Shown here one piece after another: positions 41,484 through 53,562 of a stretch of 64,000 nucleotides of DNA. Source of the stretch: Podospora comata. Its lineage: Eukaryota; Ascomycota; Sordariomycetes; Sordariales; Podosporaceae. A program made the translations under genes and the position numbers. The notes below the pieces were generated by a model, which was not told where the DNA came from, did no database searches, and was given only the letters and a program-made list of their open reading frames with translations. The number at the start of each line of letters is the position of its first letter. Position 1 is the first letter of the stretch. The stretch is from NCBI GenBank assembly GCA_017354895.1, contig CP071498.1, forward strand, positions 3,100,001 to 3,164,000, read 5' to 3'.

Positions 41484-44318
41484 TCAATTCTTCTTAACCA
41501 TCTTCACCCCCTTCCCCTCATTCTTCATCCCCTCAGCTAGCACAGCAACACCAAACGAAACACCCGCAACCCCAGCCGCGCTAACAGCAAGACGCTTGAG
41601 AAGACTCCCTTTCTTCTTCTCCTTCTTCTGCTTCTCCTCCCACGCTGAGTGCCTCTCATGCATCTCCTCTGCTCTCTGACCCGGGCTAAAGAAAGTCTCA
41701 CCCTGCGGAACATAGCGGCCGATCGTCTTCTCCGAAGGCAAGTCGTAGTTGACGAAGCCAGTGGGACTAGCAAACCGGCCGGCCGCGACATTGTACTCCG
41801 GGACAAGGCCACCGCCAGTCATGTCGATGGGGTTGACAAGTGAAGTGGGCGATGAAGCTGGGACCGTCTTGGTAGAAGCGACCTGGTCCTCCTTGGCGAC
41901 GACTGGCTCACGAACCTTGCGAAAGATGAGGACATCGCCGCTGCCGGAAACGATCTCGAAGCCCTGGGCTTGGAGAGGGGCAAAATGAGGGAAGAAGCGG
42001 GCGGGGTTGGAGATCCGAAGAAGAACCTCGGCTGGGCTCAAGGGTGTGGCGCTGTCTGGCACGACAGATGTGGTCTCAGCAACATCTATTGCCTGCATCA
42101 CGGGGTCATAGGCCAAAATCTTGTAGAGTACTGGTTCTGAGAGGTTGGCGGGAGTTGTCTCTGTTCTAGTCTGTTCCTGACGGGTAGATGACTTGTGAAA
42201 GGCACCAGTTACTTTTTCCTGTCCAGATGTGTAAGTACCTCGGCCAGACGACGGGCTCAAATCGGTTGGGAGGAGGGATGAGTTGGCCACAGAGGGCTCG
42301 GTGCTCCAAGATACTGCGAAATCCTCCGGAAAATCCTGTACGTACTGGCCAGTGAGTCGTTTAGACTTTGTGGGTTTGGGCGTCTCTTTGCCATCCGAAG
42401 ATTGGTGGCTCGATGATCTCTGTAAGGTGAGAGCGGATTCGGCGGTTGGATTGGCCATTAACTCCTGAACGACCTTTCGGAACTCAGTGGTGATCTCGGC
42501 CTCATTCTTGGCTGCGGGTATGGCTTTCTGCCGTTGAGCGGTGCGACTCGTCTCGGAGTCCTCCAGTGTAAACGCTTCGTGATTGCCCAAGTCGGGGCCC
42601 TCGTTCAAGTCTTCTGCCGAGGGCGCATACTTGCCGTCTGGCTCATTGCTGCGAAACCCCCCTTGATATTCGTCCAGATCAGTTGGCTCTGTGATTGAGG
42701 CGTTAATGTTTGCGGCGTATTTGCCGTCAGGCTCGCAACTTCGTACTGCCTTGTAACTGTCCAGTTCCACTGGTTCGGAGTCAGATTCGGCCTCGGATAC
42801 CGCATACTTCCCATCAGGTTCATGGCTCCGGAAGGCTCTGTAGCTCTTCAACTCCGCTGGATCCCGTGTGGGCGCGACGTGAGATGCCGCGTACTTGCCA
42901 TCGGGCTCGTGACTGCGGAAAGGGATATATGTCTTGAGCTCGACAGGATCGTAACCAGCCTGATACTGTTCGGGCGCATATTTTCCATCCGGCTCGTGAC
43001 TGCGGAAAGCCTCGTATCGTGCGAGTTCAGCTTCATCTTGCGACGGTCGAACATAGGCTTCTGCATACTTTCCATCGGGTTCATGGCTCAAAAATGGCTT
43101 GCTGTACTCTGCAATCTCAGCGGGATCGAGGTTGGGTTCGGCCAAGACAGGGGCGTATCTCCCGTCCGGTTCATGTGCACGAACGGCCGCGTCGTATTTG
43201 CCCAACTTCTCTGAACTCACGGAAGCCTGCTGCATGGGTTTGTACTTTCCGTCAGGTTCGTGCGAGCTGACGCCATCCTCATACTTCCCAAGGTCCTCTG
43301 GTGCAGGTTCTGAGTCTGGATCGATCTTGTACTTCCCGTCCGGCTCATGAGAGCGCACAGGCCCGTATTTGTCGAGGTCTTCGTACTCGGTAGACTCTTC
43401 TTGGCCCGTGGGCTTTCCATCCGGTTCCTGATGCTTGATTGGAACGTATCTGCCGAGATCTTTGTACTCCTCGGGTTGAACCTGAACTGGGTCTGAGGCT
43501 GGATCGACAACGGGTGTATACTTGTCCAGGTCGTTATACTCGGATGTGTGAAGACCTTGTCCCGATCCAGTGATATTGCTTTCGTTCCACAAGACCTCGG
43601 CATGCTTATCGTTAAGAGCATTGACGACATCTGGAACAGACTGGCTACGCGGAGCTGGAGCTGGCTTTCTCGGGACAGCGGCCCAAGGTTCTGAATCGAT
43701 CTTGACCTTGCCATAGAGTTTCAACTCCGCCTCGGGTGGCGGGCCGTCGTAGAATATCGGCTCCTGTGCAACACCGAGTGGTGGGGGCTGAAATCCCGCG
43801 AACTGGGAACGATACGACTTGAAGGTTTTGGTGACGTCTGCCGGATCAAGCGCTGTGACTTTGGCCCGCCGCTCCTGCTTGCCGAAAAGCAAGTGCTCCA
43901 ATGGCGCCCTCTCAACATCCTCAATGTTTTGGCCAGGCCGGATGCCAGTGGGGTTCCCGGGGGTCTTGTTGGGGATATTGCTGCTGGCCCATCTGTTCCT
44001 GGAAAGACTCGGCGATTGATCGGTGCGCCAGTAATCGTAGGGTGAGGACTTGGATGGGTTTGATGGCCTGCTGAAGCTGCTCTTGTCCCAGGAAAGATGC
44101 CGATGGAGTATGTCTGCATATCTCTGGCGAGCGAAGCGGTGGCGGCGGCATATATCTCGGTCATGGTCAGCGTCGATGTGGACGATCCATGTTCGGCTGA
44201 ACCTGAAGCTGCGTGTTTGTTGCTGGTGGAGGTTGAGGACAGCTCCAACCGAGCTTGGTGTAGCCTGAGCACAGCGAGCTCGGCGAGTAAGGGTGGATGC
44301 GGCTGTTAACGAGGACAT
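41484..44318 (-). CDS. Large EPDGK-repeat protein, probably mitochondrial
   Basis: 944 residues from ATG 44318, intronless. The first ~60 residues are Arg/Ser-rich with almost no acid (TLTRRARCAQATP, RSFRFSRTW), typical of a mitochondrial presequence. About ten copies of a 25-30-residue unit follow, with core SHEPDGKYA and spaced by Glu/Tyr-rich linkers (such as AELARYEAFR and ELKSYRAFR), between roughly residues 295 and 580. After a linker come a conserved-looking domain VLYKILAYDPVMQAIDVAET, STVPDSATP-like, EVLLRISNPARFFPHFAPLQ and GFEIVSGSGDVLIFRKV, then a Lys-rich segment and a final membrane helix (LAVSAAGVAGVSFGVAVLAE). I recognise this kind of fungal repeat protein but no established function. 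Confidence 0.75.
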   Translation of the reverse strand: MSSLTAASTLTRRARCAQATPSSVGAVLNLHQQQTRSFRFSRTWIVHIDADHDRDICRRHRFARQRYADILHRHLSWDKSSFSRPSNPSKSSPYDYWRTDQSPSLSRNRWASSNIPNKTPGNPTGIRPGQNIEDVERAPLEHLLFGKQERRAKVTALDPADVTKTFKSYRSQFAGFQPPPLGVAQEPIFYDGPPPEAELKLYGKVKIDSEPWAAVPRKPAPAPRSQSVPDVVNALNDKHAEVLWNESNITGSGQGLHTSEYNDLDKYTPVVDPASDPVQVQPEEYKDLGRYVPIKHQEPDGKPTGQEESTEYEDLDKYGPVRSHEPDGKYKIDPDSEPAPEDLGKYEDGVSSHEPDGKYKPMQQASVSSEKLGKYDAAVRAHEPDGRYAPVLAEPNLDPAEIAEYSKPFLSHEPDGKYAEAYVRPSQDEAELARYEAFRSHEPDGKYAPEQYQAGYDPVELKTYIPFRSHEPDGKYAASHVAPTRDPAELKSYRAFRSHEPDGKYAVSEAESDSEPVELDSYKAVRSCEPDGKYAANINASITEPTDLDEYQGGFRSNEPDGKYAPSAEDLNEGPDLGNHEAFTLEDSETSRTAQRQKAIPAAKNEAEITTEFRKVVQELMANPTAESALTLQRSSSHQSSDGKETPKPTKSKRLTGQYVQDFPEDFAVSWSTEPSVANSSLLPTDLSPSSGRGTYTSGQEKVTGAFHKSSTRQEQTRTETTPANLSEPVLYKILAYDPVMQAIDVAETTSVVPDSATPLSPAEVLLRISNPARFFPHFAPLQAQGFEIVSGSGDVLIFRKVREPVVAKEDQVASTKTVPASSPTSLVNPIDMTGGGLVPEYNVAAGRFASPTGFVNYDLPSEKTIGRYVPQGETFFSPGQRAEEMHERHSAWEEKQKKEKKKGSLLKRLAVSAAGVAGVSFGVAVLAEGMKNEGKGVKMVKKN
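42620..43435 (-). repeat. Coding repeat array, ten EPDGK units
   Basis: Ten in-frame copies of an EPDGK core spaced about 75-90 bp: HQEPDGKPT, then SHEPDGKYK twice, AHEPDGRYA, SHEPDGKYA four times, SCEPDGKYA and SNEPDGKYA. On the plus strand each shows as TTGCCATCGGGCTCGTGA or near variants. Diverged codons show the array is maintained by selection, not recent slippage (inference). Confidence 0.8.
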
Positions 44319-46416
44319 GGTGGGGGAATGATAGGTCAAGGATGGAACCTCGCAGACATGCTACTGGCAGGCAGTGAAGATGCTGACTACCTCTTGTTCT
44401 TCATTCGTCGTTAATACTATGGCAGAGGACAAGAGTTTGTTGGGCAAAGAAAGAAACCTAGTACAGCCAAACTGGCGGAATGCCAAACTGTACGGCAGGC
44501 CGAAGAATCAGGCCAGCACTTGCAGAACCTTTTACAAACCAACGGTAGCTCCGAGCGGTGGCAGTGAGAGAGGTCTGGTCTAGGAACTCGTGAAACTTTA
44601 ACGGGTGTGGTCGGAACTTACTTAACAAAGGGGGGAGGCCCAGGTGGCTGCAAACAATGTCGTCAATGATACGATGGCTTTCTAAGGCGGAATGGCCCCC
44701 ACCAAGTGACGATGTTTGGCGTCAACACGGATACTTAGGGGAGAGAAACGGTAAAACGGAATAAATAAAAAAGGAAGAAGGAAAGAGGGGGAAACGACAA
44801 TTAAAAAGAAAAGTACCTGTCAGCAGGAACCATCGTGAGTTTGCCAGAACAACACTGGCCCCTGCCGCAGCAGCACAACCCTGGCCGAAGTGTCCATCAC
44901 AAGCAAAAGAGAAGGGTACAAGGTGATCGTGAGGTGGTGGGCCGGGCGTGCGAGCCAACGGAACGGCTTTTCGGCACGGCGCCTTTCCTGGGTGTGGCTC
45001 CTGATTCGTCCAAGTCTCTGGCCATCTCACCCAGAGTTCCTGCGGCGGTCAAGAGTGGACCCTTGCTGTGGGGGGGAGCCACTGACGTGAGCCGGTCGGG
45101 TGCGGGGGAGTCTGATAAGCCTGAAACGATAGCGGACCTCACGGAAGCACGTTGGAACTCTCGCTGTTACTTGCTGAATACTTGGGCCCTTGCTGCATGA
45201 ATGGGTCCCTACCTGCAGATTCCAAGAGATGGGCGTCTCTGGAGTTTCCTCTTTCGACCATCTGCTCACACAATATCGAGGCGGCTGATGGTTTGAGCAA
45301 TAAGCCACGTTATCAGGAAATTGTTCAGATGTGCTATGGGTCAATGTAAGCCGAGCACCGTGCATAGGAAGTCTTCGGTTGTTGTTTGATCACTGGACTG
45401 GGCTGGAGGATGAGGAACTAAACACTAGGCTTCTGCAAAAAACGATATCGCTCGAATTGCAAGAATGGGAATCTCAAAAATATGGTACGAGGATCATCCT
45501 CTCCACTTCCTCGTTCGCGATGATGGCTCCACCGCTTAATGCAAACACCGCAGTCACAAGCCCCACCACGACGTCATTTCTAACAACAACCCCGGATTCA
45601 AAGCTAGCGGGTACTCCACCATGAACTGCCGGCTTGATGCATCGTGAAAACGACGAGAATTATTCAGGAGAAGGACGGGCACCGTCTTGGACCAGTCAGA
45701 TAGCTGACCAGGCTTCTTGACAAAAACAACGATAGCCGTTGGAGCGACGATGTACTGCTGACTCGTTAAAAAATCTGTTCAAGGTTCCTATGTAGCAGGG
45801 ATGGGCAACATTGTATGATACCAAACTCGAGGTGTTAGGAATAAAGGGTGTTAAGAAGTTTTGACAAATCAGTTTCTCCGCATCGCGATATCGACAATGT
45901 CATTGACAATGGAAAAAGTTCAATAAGGGCGTGATGGATGGTTGGTAATGAGAGGTGTTGGAACAGACCCACATCGGTGAGCTCGGTGAGGAGGAAGCCA
46001 CGGTGAGATTTATGCCCCGCATCACGTGAAGCTTGATGACAGCTCTGCTACCCCACTAACCACCAACGTCAGTTTGCGACAGGTTTGATGGACGCTGGAG
46101 AAGGTGGGAGAAGGTGACGCGACGCGAAAAGAACACTTTGTCTGGAGGACCATAGATTCAGCAGCAACAAATAATATCTTCAGTTCTGCTGCCAATCTAC
46201 CTCCAATTGCATTCGCCCCAAGCAAATACCGTCGAACTGCCCCTCTTTTGCAGTTCGAACTTCCCAGTGACTCAATCGGCGAGCTTCGACCATATTTCCA
46301 ACGCCCCATCCACAACAACCGTCGACACCATAAAGCGAGATTCCACGCACGCACGATCTGTTGAATTATCTTATCTCAGTACTTGAACCACCAAAGTACG
46401 ATTGAGTTTCTCAACC
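44319..46416. other. Long intergenic region without a gene
   Basis: About 2.1 kb, the longest gene-poor stretch of the window with 30.5-32.3 kb. It must carry promoters for the repeat protein (left) and listerin (right). Frames are short, several stops per 100 bp; no repeat, tRNA or transposon motif seen. Confidence 0.4.
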
Positions 46417-49400
46417 ATGGGACTGGGTACACCAAAAGCTGGCTTTGGGGGATTTGGAGGGGTCGCATCAACTTCGCCAACACTGTCCTATCTTACACCT
46501 CCACCCGACTTCTCGGAAATCCCATTAGAGGTAGTTGTGTCCTTTAAGAGCCTGTTGAAGAAGGCAAGCGCCACCAAAGAGAAGGCGTTGCAAGACATCC
46601 TAGCACATGAGCAAAACCGGTCCTCTGACACCAATGGCCCAGAGGAGTCAGTAATACAAGCATTTGTCAGTGCTAGCCCCCACTTGCCCCCTGTTTTTTG
46701 CAATGTCTAACTATAACTTACACAGGTCCAACTCTACCCTCGGCTATCCATCGATGACTCTGCAAGAGTACGCGAGCTTTCCCACCAAGTCCTGATCCAG
46801 CTGCTCAACTCCGCAAAGAAGCGCATCGCGAAACACCTTCCATTGTTCGTAGGACCTTGGCTGGCTGGGACATTTGACAGAGACAGGCGCGTCTCCAAAG
46901 CCGCGAGCGAGGGGCTTGCTTCATTTCTACAAACAAAAGAGAAAGAAGTGGCTTTTTGGAAGTCTGTTCAAGTCCGAGCCCTGGACTATGCGACGACTTC
47001 TTTGAAGGAAACGCCCACGTCGCTCAGTGATGAACGCTCGACAACCAAACAAGACTCTGATGCCAAGTACTACCGAGTAGTTAGCGCAAGTGTTTGCTTG
47101 ACACTGAATCTGTTGGCAAAAGGAGGACTTGATACTCTGAAGGATGGCATTGTGGTGTACCTAGAGGTCGATGCGCTCTGGTCTTTGGCCAAAGCGGAAG
47201 ATCCATTTGTACGGCGGTCATTCTATCATTTGATTCGATCAATCCTGGACACAGCCCCTGAGCTCTTGAAATCAAGACTGCAACAGTTGGGACGGGCGTT
47301 GATCGCAGACAGCTTCAAAGGCAACCAATCTGGGTCTGCAACAGAATTTCTCAAGGCGCTGACAGCTTTGACCCGCCAATATTCTCAAGTATGGGGCACA
47401 CAGCAACACCCCGTTCAGAGGCTGGAGAAGTTTGTCTCCCGTGGTTCACAAGGTGGATCTGATGAGTACTGGCGCGCTTCAAGCCAGCTCCTGTCGGTGC
47501 TGACAGACAAGTTCCCGTCACCGTCGTTGGACATCGTGTCCGCGCTTCTGGGCTCCATTAGAAAGGGAATATTTGATCGGCTGGAAACCCGTTCTGGTCG
47601 CCAACAGGCGTTTGACATGTATGCACACGCTGTCGAACTTTACCTACCAGCACTTGTACCGAACGCCGAGTTTGTGAAGGACAACGTCTCGTCTCTCACG
47701 CGACAGTTCTTGCACCCAAATCCTGAAGTCTCTACACCATCTCCACAACAGCCTGACATTCTTGTTCAGCTTTGGCAAGCTTTGTTTCGGCACCCCGGTA
47801 GTGAAGTCCGCCAGACCGCGGAATCACAGTGGCAAAATATTGTCGACGAGTTCCTCTCGAGAGTATCGAATTCCCTGCCTGAGGTCTCAGAACGGTACCA
47901 AGCCTCTCAGCTTGCAGTAGCAGCGGAAGGGGAACGATGGTTTTCTGTACTCTCCAGGTTTTCCAAAGCTGCATCTCTCCATGACCTTGCCGTCTCTTCG
48001 TCGACCAGGATCATCCAAAGCGCTTTGGATTTGCTGCTCAGGCGAAACTTCAAGCCCTTTGGGTGTGCCGCCATCTTGCAGTCGGCATATCGACATTGTC
48101 CTGGCATTTACCGTGGCATCGACATGACATCCATGATCTTCCCAGCGAACGGAAACGAGCATGCACAAATTTTGGTCACAACCCCTTCATTGCCTTACAT
48201 CATTTCCGACCTCCATGAAACAGCCGGCGATCGTCTTGAAGAAATTTGGGGCCTGCTTTTTGCGGCTTCTACCCAGATATCGGATCGCGGAGCAAGCATT
48301 TCGGCAGTCAAAACTTTGGTCTCGATACCCTCCACGTTCAAGTTTGTCCAGGACCTCCCACAGGCCCAGCAGTTCCTCATCTCAGTGTGGTCAGAGTTTG
48401 CGAAATCTGATGATTTGGGTGCTCCTTGGGCCCAGTTAGCAGAAACCTCTTTGGACTTCAATACTTTGACAGTCGAGTCCATCAAAACAATTACTACCAC
48501 CGTAATCGGCCTATTGGAGGAGCCATCGTCCCGTGCACCTGCACTTCAAGCCCTAGACTTGGTCCTTACACATGCGCCTGAGAGCTCCATCATTGATGAC
48601 GATCTATCGGTGCGCCTCATCACTACTTTGCTTGCCCTCACAGAGATTTCCGATACACCTATCGCCGAGAAGGCCAAAGGATTGTTCCAGTTGCTACAGC
48701 ATCGGCCAACAGAGTCTCCACCACTTTTCAGAATCCTCGCCAGCCAGCTCCATGAAGCAGGTCCTGCATCTCTTGAGTATGTATCTGTTTCTCATCTTTG
48801 CGTTGGGATCACTGTAGCTAACATGTCTAGCATCGACACATTGGTTGCTCAAGCGGTTGCCGCTGTCCAGTTCAAGGTCCTTCCGGCCGAGGATGTTTTT
48901 CCAAGTACTGTGGCCTGGCAAACCGAGCTCTCCTGGTTCCTCAACACCCCCAATCCGTCTTTGTCGTTGACTAGCAGTATGGATGGATCGTACTTCCTCG
49001 TCCAGGGCAGCGAAAGTACGAACAAGCCGTCACCATGTCGCGACAGCAAAGGCCGTTCTTCTCCTGCAAGAATGGCACTTTTCACGGCGAAGTTGCTATC
49101 ATCCGGTGTTGAGCTCTCGTCTTTGCCTCTGGAGTTTCAGCTGGAACTGATCTATCTCCTCTGCGTGACTAACATGCTCGCGGCCGATCAGCTCGCACTG
49201 TCGGAGGAAAACCGGCTATGGAGGAACATCCGTGGTCAAGACACCGATGACGAGATTCTGGAGTACACAGAACTTGCCTCAAATGAAGTCAGCAACATTG
49301 TCGCTGCGTCTGTGAACTGGCGAGACCTTGACATGTCAGGAGACAGCCTGGTAGAACGACTTGTCAACTTCATGCTCCAGACAGCCCGGGGCTTCAATGC

Positions 49401-51373
49401 TGCTGCCTTTTACACTGCCAAGGCTCTCGCTGCTCTCCTTCAAGCACTGGTCAAGGCTCATGGACCTTTGGCTAAGTTGGAGGAATGGCTGACCAAACTC
49501 GGCCTTTCCCGCGTCACACCTGACTCGACGTTTGTTTCAGCCGCTATCCTTGTCGGTCTGAATGATGCATTGGCTTCTTCCAAGACCATCAGCACACTCT
49601 GTGCTCGCCTGTTCAGTGAGATCCCGGGATACTCCATTGGATCTCCCCGCACACTTCCATCGTTGGTCTTGCTGAATCTTTGCCTGGCTGTCTATGATGA
49701 GAGTCAAATACCAGTGGAGCCACGCAAACAGGTTCTCGTGTTGCAGCAGGTGACCAAGTGGACCGACTCCCCAGAGGAGATGGACTACAGGCTTGCGGCT
49801 GAGACCTGCAAAGCCATAACAAAGATCTTCCCCAATGTCAAGGAGGTTTACGGACCATTTTGGGAGAAGTCAATTCAGTACTGTCTTTGGCTGTGGGGTC
49901 AGGCTGCGCGCGATAATACCAGCAATCGCCTCCCGTACATCTACGCATCGCTCAAGCTGATGCAAGCGCTAAAATCGGCTGAGGAGGTCAACGATGACCT
50001 TGAGGATGCACTTGCAGAAAATAAAAGGGCCGAGTCCGAGGCCCTGATCGCCCTCCTGAGTGTACCGCACGATGCGCAAGCCACACTGCCTAGTCAGCTT
50101 GTTGATGCACTCTTATCGCGGACGGTTTCGAAGCTCCCCAACGTCAAGCTTGGCGATCTATCCGACGTTTACCAGGCAGTTGCGTCACCGTCTAGAGATA
50201 TCCAAAAGGCTGCGTTTGGCCTTCTCCATCGGACTATCCCCGCAGCCCAGGAAGAAATCAGCGTTAATGTCATCATTGAGAAGAAGCGTGAGTCGGCTGC
50301 CCTTGTTAGTGTGCAATGCATTTGCTAACCATCTACTAGCTGCCAATCTTCCCGCTGAGCTTCTGTCGCTGCTCCTCAACGCACCGAGTCCCGATGACTA
50401 TACGGATGAAGAGCTTTACCAGTTTCCAGCTCCAGTCCGATCTTACCTTCTGACATGGCATCTAGTCTTTGATGCGTACAGCAAGGCTTCATACCGGGTT
50501 CGCAGCGACTACACCGAGAATCTCAAGAAGGATGATCTCATCAGTCCACTACTGGGCTTCTTGGCCGACGTCCTTGGTCATGCTCTGGCCAGGGCCATTG
50601 ACCTGGACAAAGAAGGCTTCACGCCCGAGCATGTCCGCTCCTACAGCATCGACTTGGCTGACTCGGAACCTGCTGAGCGTGATATGAACTGGTTGCTCAT
50701 CCACCTGTTCTACCTGATCCTGAAGTATGTTCCTGGTCTGTTCAAGTCATGGTATCTTGACTGCTCTTCCAAGCAGACCAAGGTCGCGATTCAGTCGTGG
50801 ATGGGTCGGTTCTTCTCGCCGTTGATCATTTCTGACCTGTTGGATGAAGTGACTGAGTGGTCTACCAACCAAGGCGACCTCGAAGGCGGGACAGATGCGG
50901 AAGCCCTCGAGATCAAGGTTAACAAGCCTGTCCGAGAGATCACTGCCTCCTACCCGGTGGATGACGACTTTGGCACGATCCAGATCGTCGTGCCTCAGTC
51001 GTACCCGTTGGAGCCTGTCGATGTCATGAGCGTCAAGCGCGTGGCTATCAAGGAGGACAAGTGGCAGTCTTGGTTGAAGGGCATCAAAGCTGTCATTATG
51101 TTTGGCAACTGTAGCTTGGTGGATGGATTGATGGCGTTCCGGCGAAATATCTCGCTTGCGGTGAAGGACCAGGAGGAGTGCGCGATTTGCTACTCGATCG
51201 TGGCGCAGGACAAGAGCTTGCCGGACAAGAAGTGCGGGACGTGCAATCACTACTTTCATCGGTATTGTTTGTACAAGTGGTTCCATAACAGCGGGAAGAA
51301 TACTTGCCCGCTGTGCAGGAATCCGATTGACTATTTGGGGTCGGATACTTCGAAGAGGAAGGGGGGGAGGTAG
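46417..51373 (+). CDS. rkr1: Listerin E3 ubiquitin ligase (RKR1/LTN1)
   Basis: Exons 46417-46665, 46726-48776, 48831-50287 and 50340-51373 give 1596 residues. The 54-bp intron at 48777-48830 is in frame and has no stop, but GTATGT, a GCTAAC branch site and TCTAG fit an intron. Listerin ubiquitinates stalled nascent chains on 60S ribosomes in ribosome-associated quality control. The N-terminus (SYLTPPPDFSEIP, FKSLLKKASATKEKAL, VQLYPRLSIDDSARVRELSH) and VGPWLAG are typical of the conserved N-terminal domain, followed by long HEAT-like helices. The C-terminal RING is complete: CAICYSIVAQDKSLPDKKC, GTCNHYFHRYCLYKWF, CPLCRNPI (about 1533-1582), with all eight metal ligands. Symbol follows yeast RKR1. 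Confidence 0.95.
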
Positions 51374-52104
51374 ATGTGGGTGTTGGGGAATGGTGGAGGT
51401 ACCTTGTAGAAGCGGCCTTGTGAAACGATTGTAGAAAGAATAGAGGGATATATTTACAGAAGTATGGGGGTCATCAATGGTGGACGTGATGAACATGGCG
51501 GTGATGTTGCAAGGCAATCAAGGGTTAGGGTCACTGACGCCAAGCCCTTCGCTGTGGGATTTCACGATCTATGTCTTATTGGTGTCCTCCCGTGCCCCTT
51601 TCCAGAATCCTCTCTAACATGGTGTCCTTTACACAAGCAATATCCCTTCGCCGCTCCACAGCCACACTGACTCTATCCCGAGGATGGCTTGTTGGTTCCT
51701 GAGGTGGGATCGTGATGCCTGAGGACAGCCGATGGGGCCCACTGTCAATGAACGCTACCAGTGGCTGACCCGCCATCGTCCCAATAACACAGCACTGAAC
51801 TTCCCAATTTGGACCCCGCTAACCTCATTTGCTCCGGCGTGCAACACTGAGGATCTTTTGTATCCGCCGTTGAGTCAAGCACCGAGGACCAGACCATAGT
51901 TTTGAGAGACTATCGTGAGATATTCGTGCTCGGAAATGTGTACATATACGCCATTATCCGCAGTCATGGCAAAAGAAAGTCTCACCCTCATGCACCATTA
52001 CTATTAGCAGCAGTCAGCCATCAACCAGCCAATTAGGCTTCTTCTTATCTTACACACATCTAATCTCACCGAAACTCAAAAACACCACATTAACATCCGC
52101 GACC
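51374..52104. other. Intergenic region
   Basis: About 730 bp. It holds the 3' end of listerin and the leader of the next gene; no gene or repeat recognised. Confidence 0.4.
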
Positions 52105-52845
52105 ATGGGTCTCCTCCGTAAACTCCTCGGCCGCAAGCCCAAAACCCCCAGAGCTCAAACCACAACCCTCACAAGCCCGAATCCGTTCCCAGACGAGGAA
52201 ACCTTCGCGGCAGTCAAAGCCCACGTCATGGCCCGCGCGCGCGCCAACGCCTCCAACCCAGAATACATCGCCATGCAGCGCCACGTCGCCTTCTCGGCGC
52301 CCACGACGTTCCTGGAGGCGAATTACCCACCCGAGGAAAACAACCTCATCACTCCCATGGGGCCGATACCGACTGACACCGGGGAGGGGATCAGGGTAGA
52401 TGATGAGACTGTCATTCCGTGTGAGGACACAATGTTTTTTATGGTTTTGAAGCATGACCCAGAAGGGAAGAAGATGCCAGAGATGAAGATGTTGTTTTTT
52501 GTGGCGATTCCTCCAAAAGGCTGTGGGGGTGAGTTTGCTGGGACGCCGATGGCATATGAGACGCTTGGGACGGAGGGTTGGAAGGCGGTGGAGAGGGAGG
52601 CGGAGGGGTTTGTGAGGAAGTGGAATGGGGCTGGAGAGATGGGGAGGAGGCCGGAGGAGGGGGTGAAGGTTGTTGTGCAGATGGGGATGGATATGGGGGT
52701 TTGGGAGTGGAGGAGGGAGGGGGGGTTGGTGGAGCCGGAGGGGGGGGTTGAGATGAGGGAGGTGAGGGATGAGGGAAGGTGGGAGAGGGACGGGATGAGG
52801 TTGCCTCCGACGACGGGGGAGGTGGAGGAAGGGGTAGCAAGGTAG
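52105..52845 (+). CDS. Protein of unknown family, potentially N-myristoylated
   Basis: 246 residues, intronless. The N-terminus MGLLRKLLGRK has Gly at position 2 and a basic helix, fitting a membrane-bound myristoylated end (inference). A Pro/Thr linker leads to FPDEETFAAVKAHVMARARA, YIAMQRHVAFSAPTTFLEAN, ITPMGPIPTDTGEG, EDTMFFMVLKHDPEGKKMPE, LFFVAIPPKGCGGEFAGTP and a long Glu/Arg/Gly-rich tail. No known domain. C-rich codons in the first half give way to G-rich ones in the second. It is unlikely to be secreted. Confidence 0.55.
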   Translation: MGLLRKLLGRKPKTPRAQTTTLTSPNPFPDEETFAAVKAHVMARARANASNPEYIAMQRHVAFSAPTTFLEANYPPEENNLITPMGPIPTDTGEGIRVDDETVIPCEDTMFFMVLKHDPEGKKMPEMKMLFFVAIPPKGCGGEFAGTPMAYETLGTEGWKAVEREAEGFVRKWNGAGEMGRRPEEGVKVVVQMGMDMGVWEWRREGGLVEPEGGVEMREVRDEGRWERDGMRLPPTTGEVEEGVAR

Positions 52846-53172
52846 AGGGATAGTTGATGTGGCTTGTGTTGAAGGAAATATGAATAATGCAGAGTGGCAG
52901 CTGTTTATCAAGGCGTTTTTGGTATATTTTGGAGTGTGCTTATTGCTGATGTGCATATCCCAATGTGCTTATCTTGGGTCGTAGCTTCCGTGAAACGGCG
53001 TTCGGAAGCTGGAAGCCACAAACCTACCGCGCCACTTGCAGCAGACTGTCTGAAATGCATCTTCTGGAACTGTTCTCTTTTGACAAAACATCCTACATGA
53101 ATGTGCCAACCGCCACACATTATGTGGCGGGAGTCCGGCTTGGAATCCAGTTTCTGATTACAGCTGACGACG
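52846..53172. other. Intergenic region
   Basis: About 330 bp without a recognisable gene. Confidence 0.35.
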
Positions 53173-53562
53173 ATGGTGGAAGACGAAGGCGGGATCTTTG
53201 TCGACACCGCGCGCAGAATTCTCCTCGCAGACGGCCCTGTTGATGATGAAGCCACATTCCCTTAGGGGTACTTCTGGGTGTGGGGCTTTCATGAGAATAT
53301 TACGGAGTGCGGAAGGAGGAGGGGGTCTGAGAGGAAGCCATATGAGGTGAAACTTGAGATTGAGACAGGACCAGATGGGTCGGAAGCTGGGGATGAGAGT
53401 TGGTCTCCTTCGTTGGCGGTCCCTGTGGCGGATGTTGTCAGCTCGGCGGGTAATGTGCTGCCGATGCAGGAGACTGTTTTGGCTGGGATCCAACAAGTGA
53501 GCGAAGACTTTAAGGTTGCTTGGGACGGGCTAAAAACTGGGGAGGTGAACTTGAGGCGTTAA
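53173..53562 (+). pseudogene. Short broken gene of unknown family
   Basis: From ATG 53173 a single frame runs to a TAA at 53560-53562, interrupted once by TAG at 53263-53265. It reads VEDEGGIFVDTARRILLADG, then GYFWVWGFHENITECGRR, YEVKLEIETGPDGSE and QETVLAGIQQVSEDFKVAWD. Single CAG-to-TAG change would explain the stop; alternatively TTCCCTTAG is an intron acceptor, but I see no donor at a sensible distance. About 130 codons, no known family. It is a weak call. Confidence 0.4.

Noticed and set aside
43099-43350. Plus-strand Ser/Arg-rich frames along the EPDGK array
   Set aside because: They are antisense readings of the repeat protein; periodic Ser-Gly-Ser comes from the repeat DNA.
44835-45200. 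A plus-strand 121-codon gene
   Set aside because: No start context, no homology pattern, low-complexity composition; judged random.
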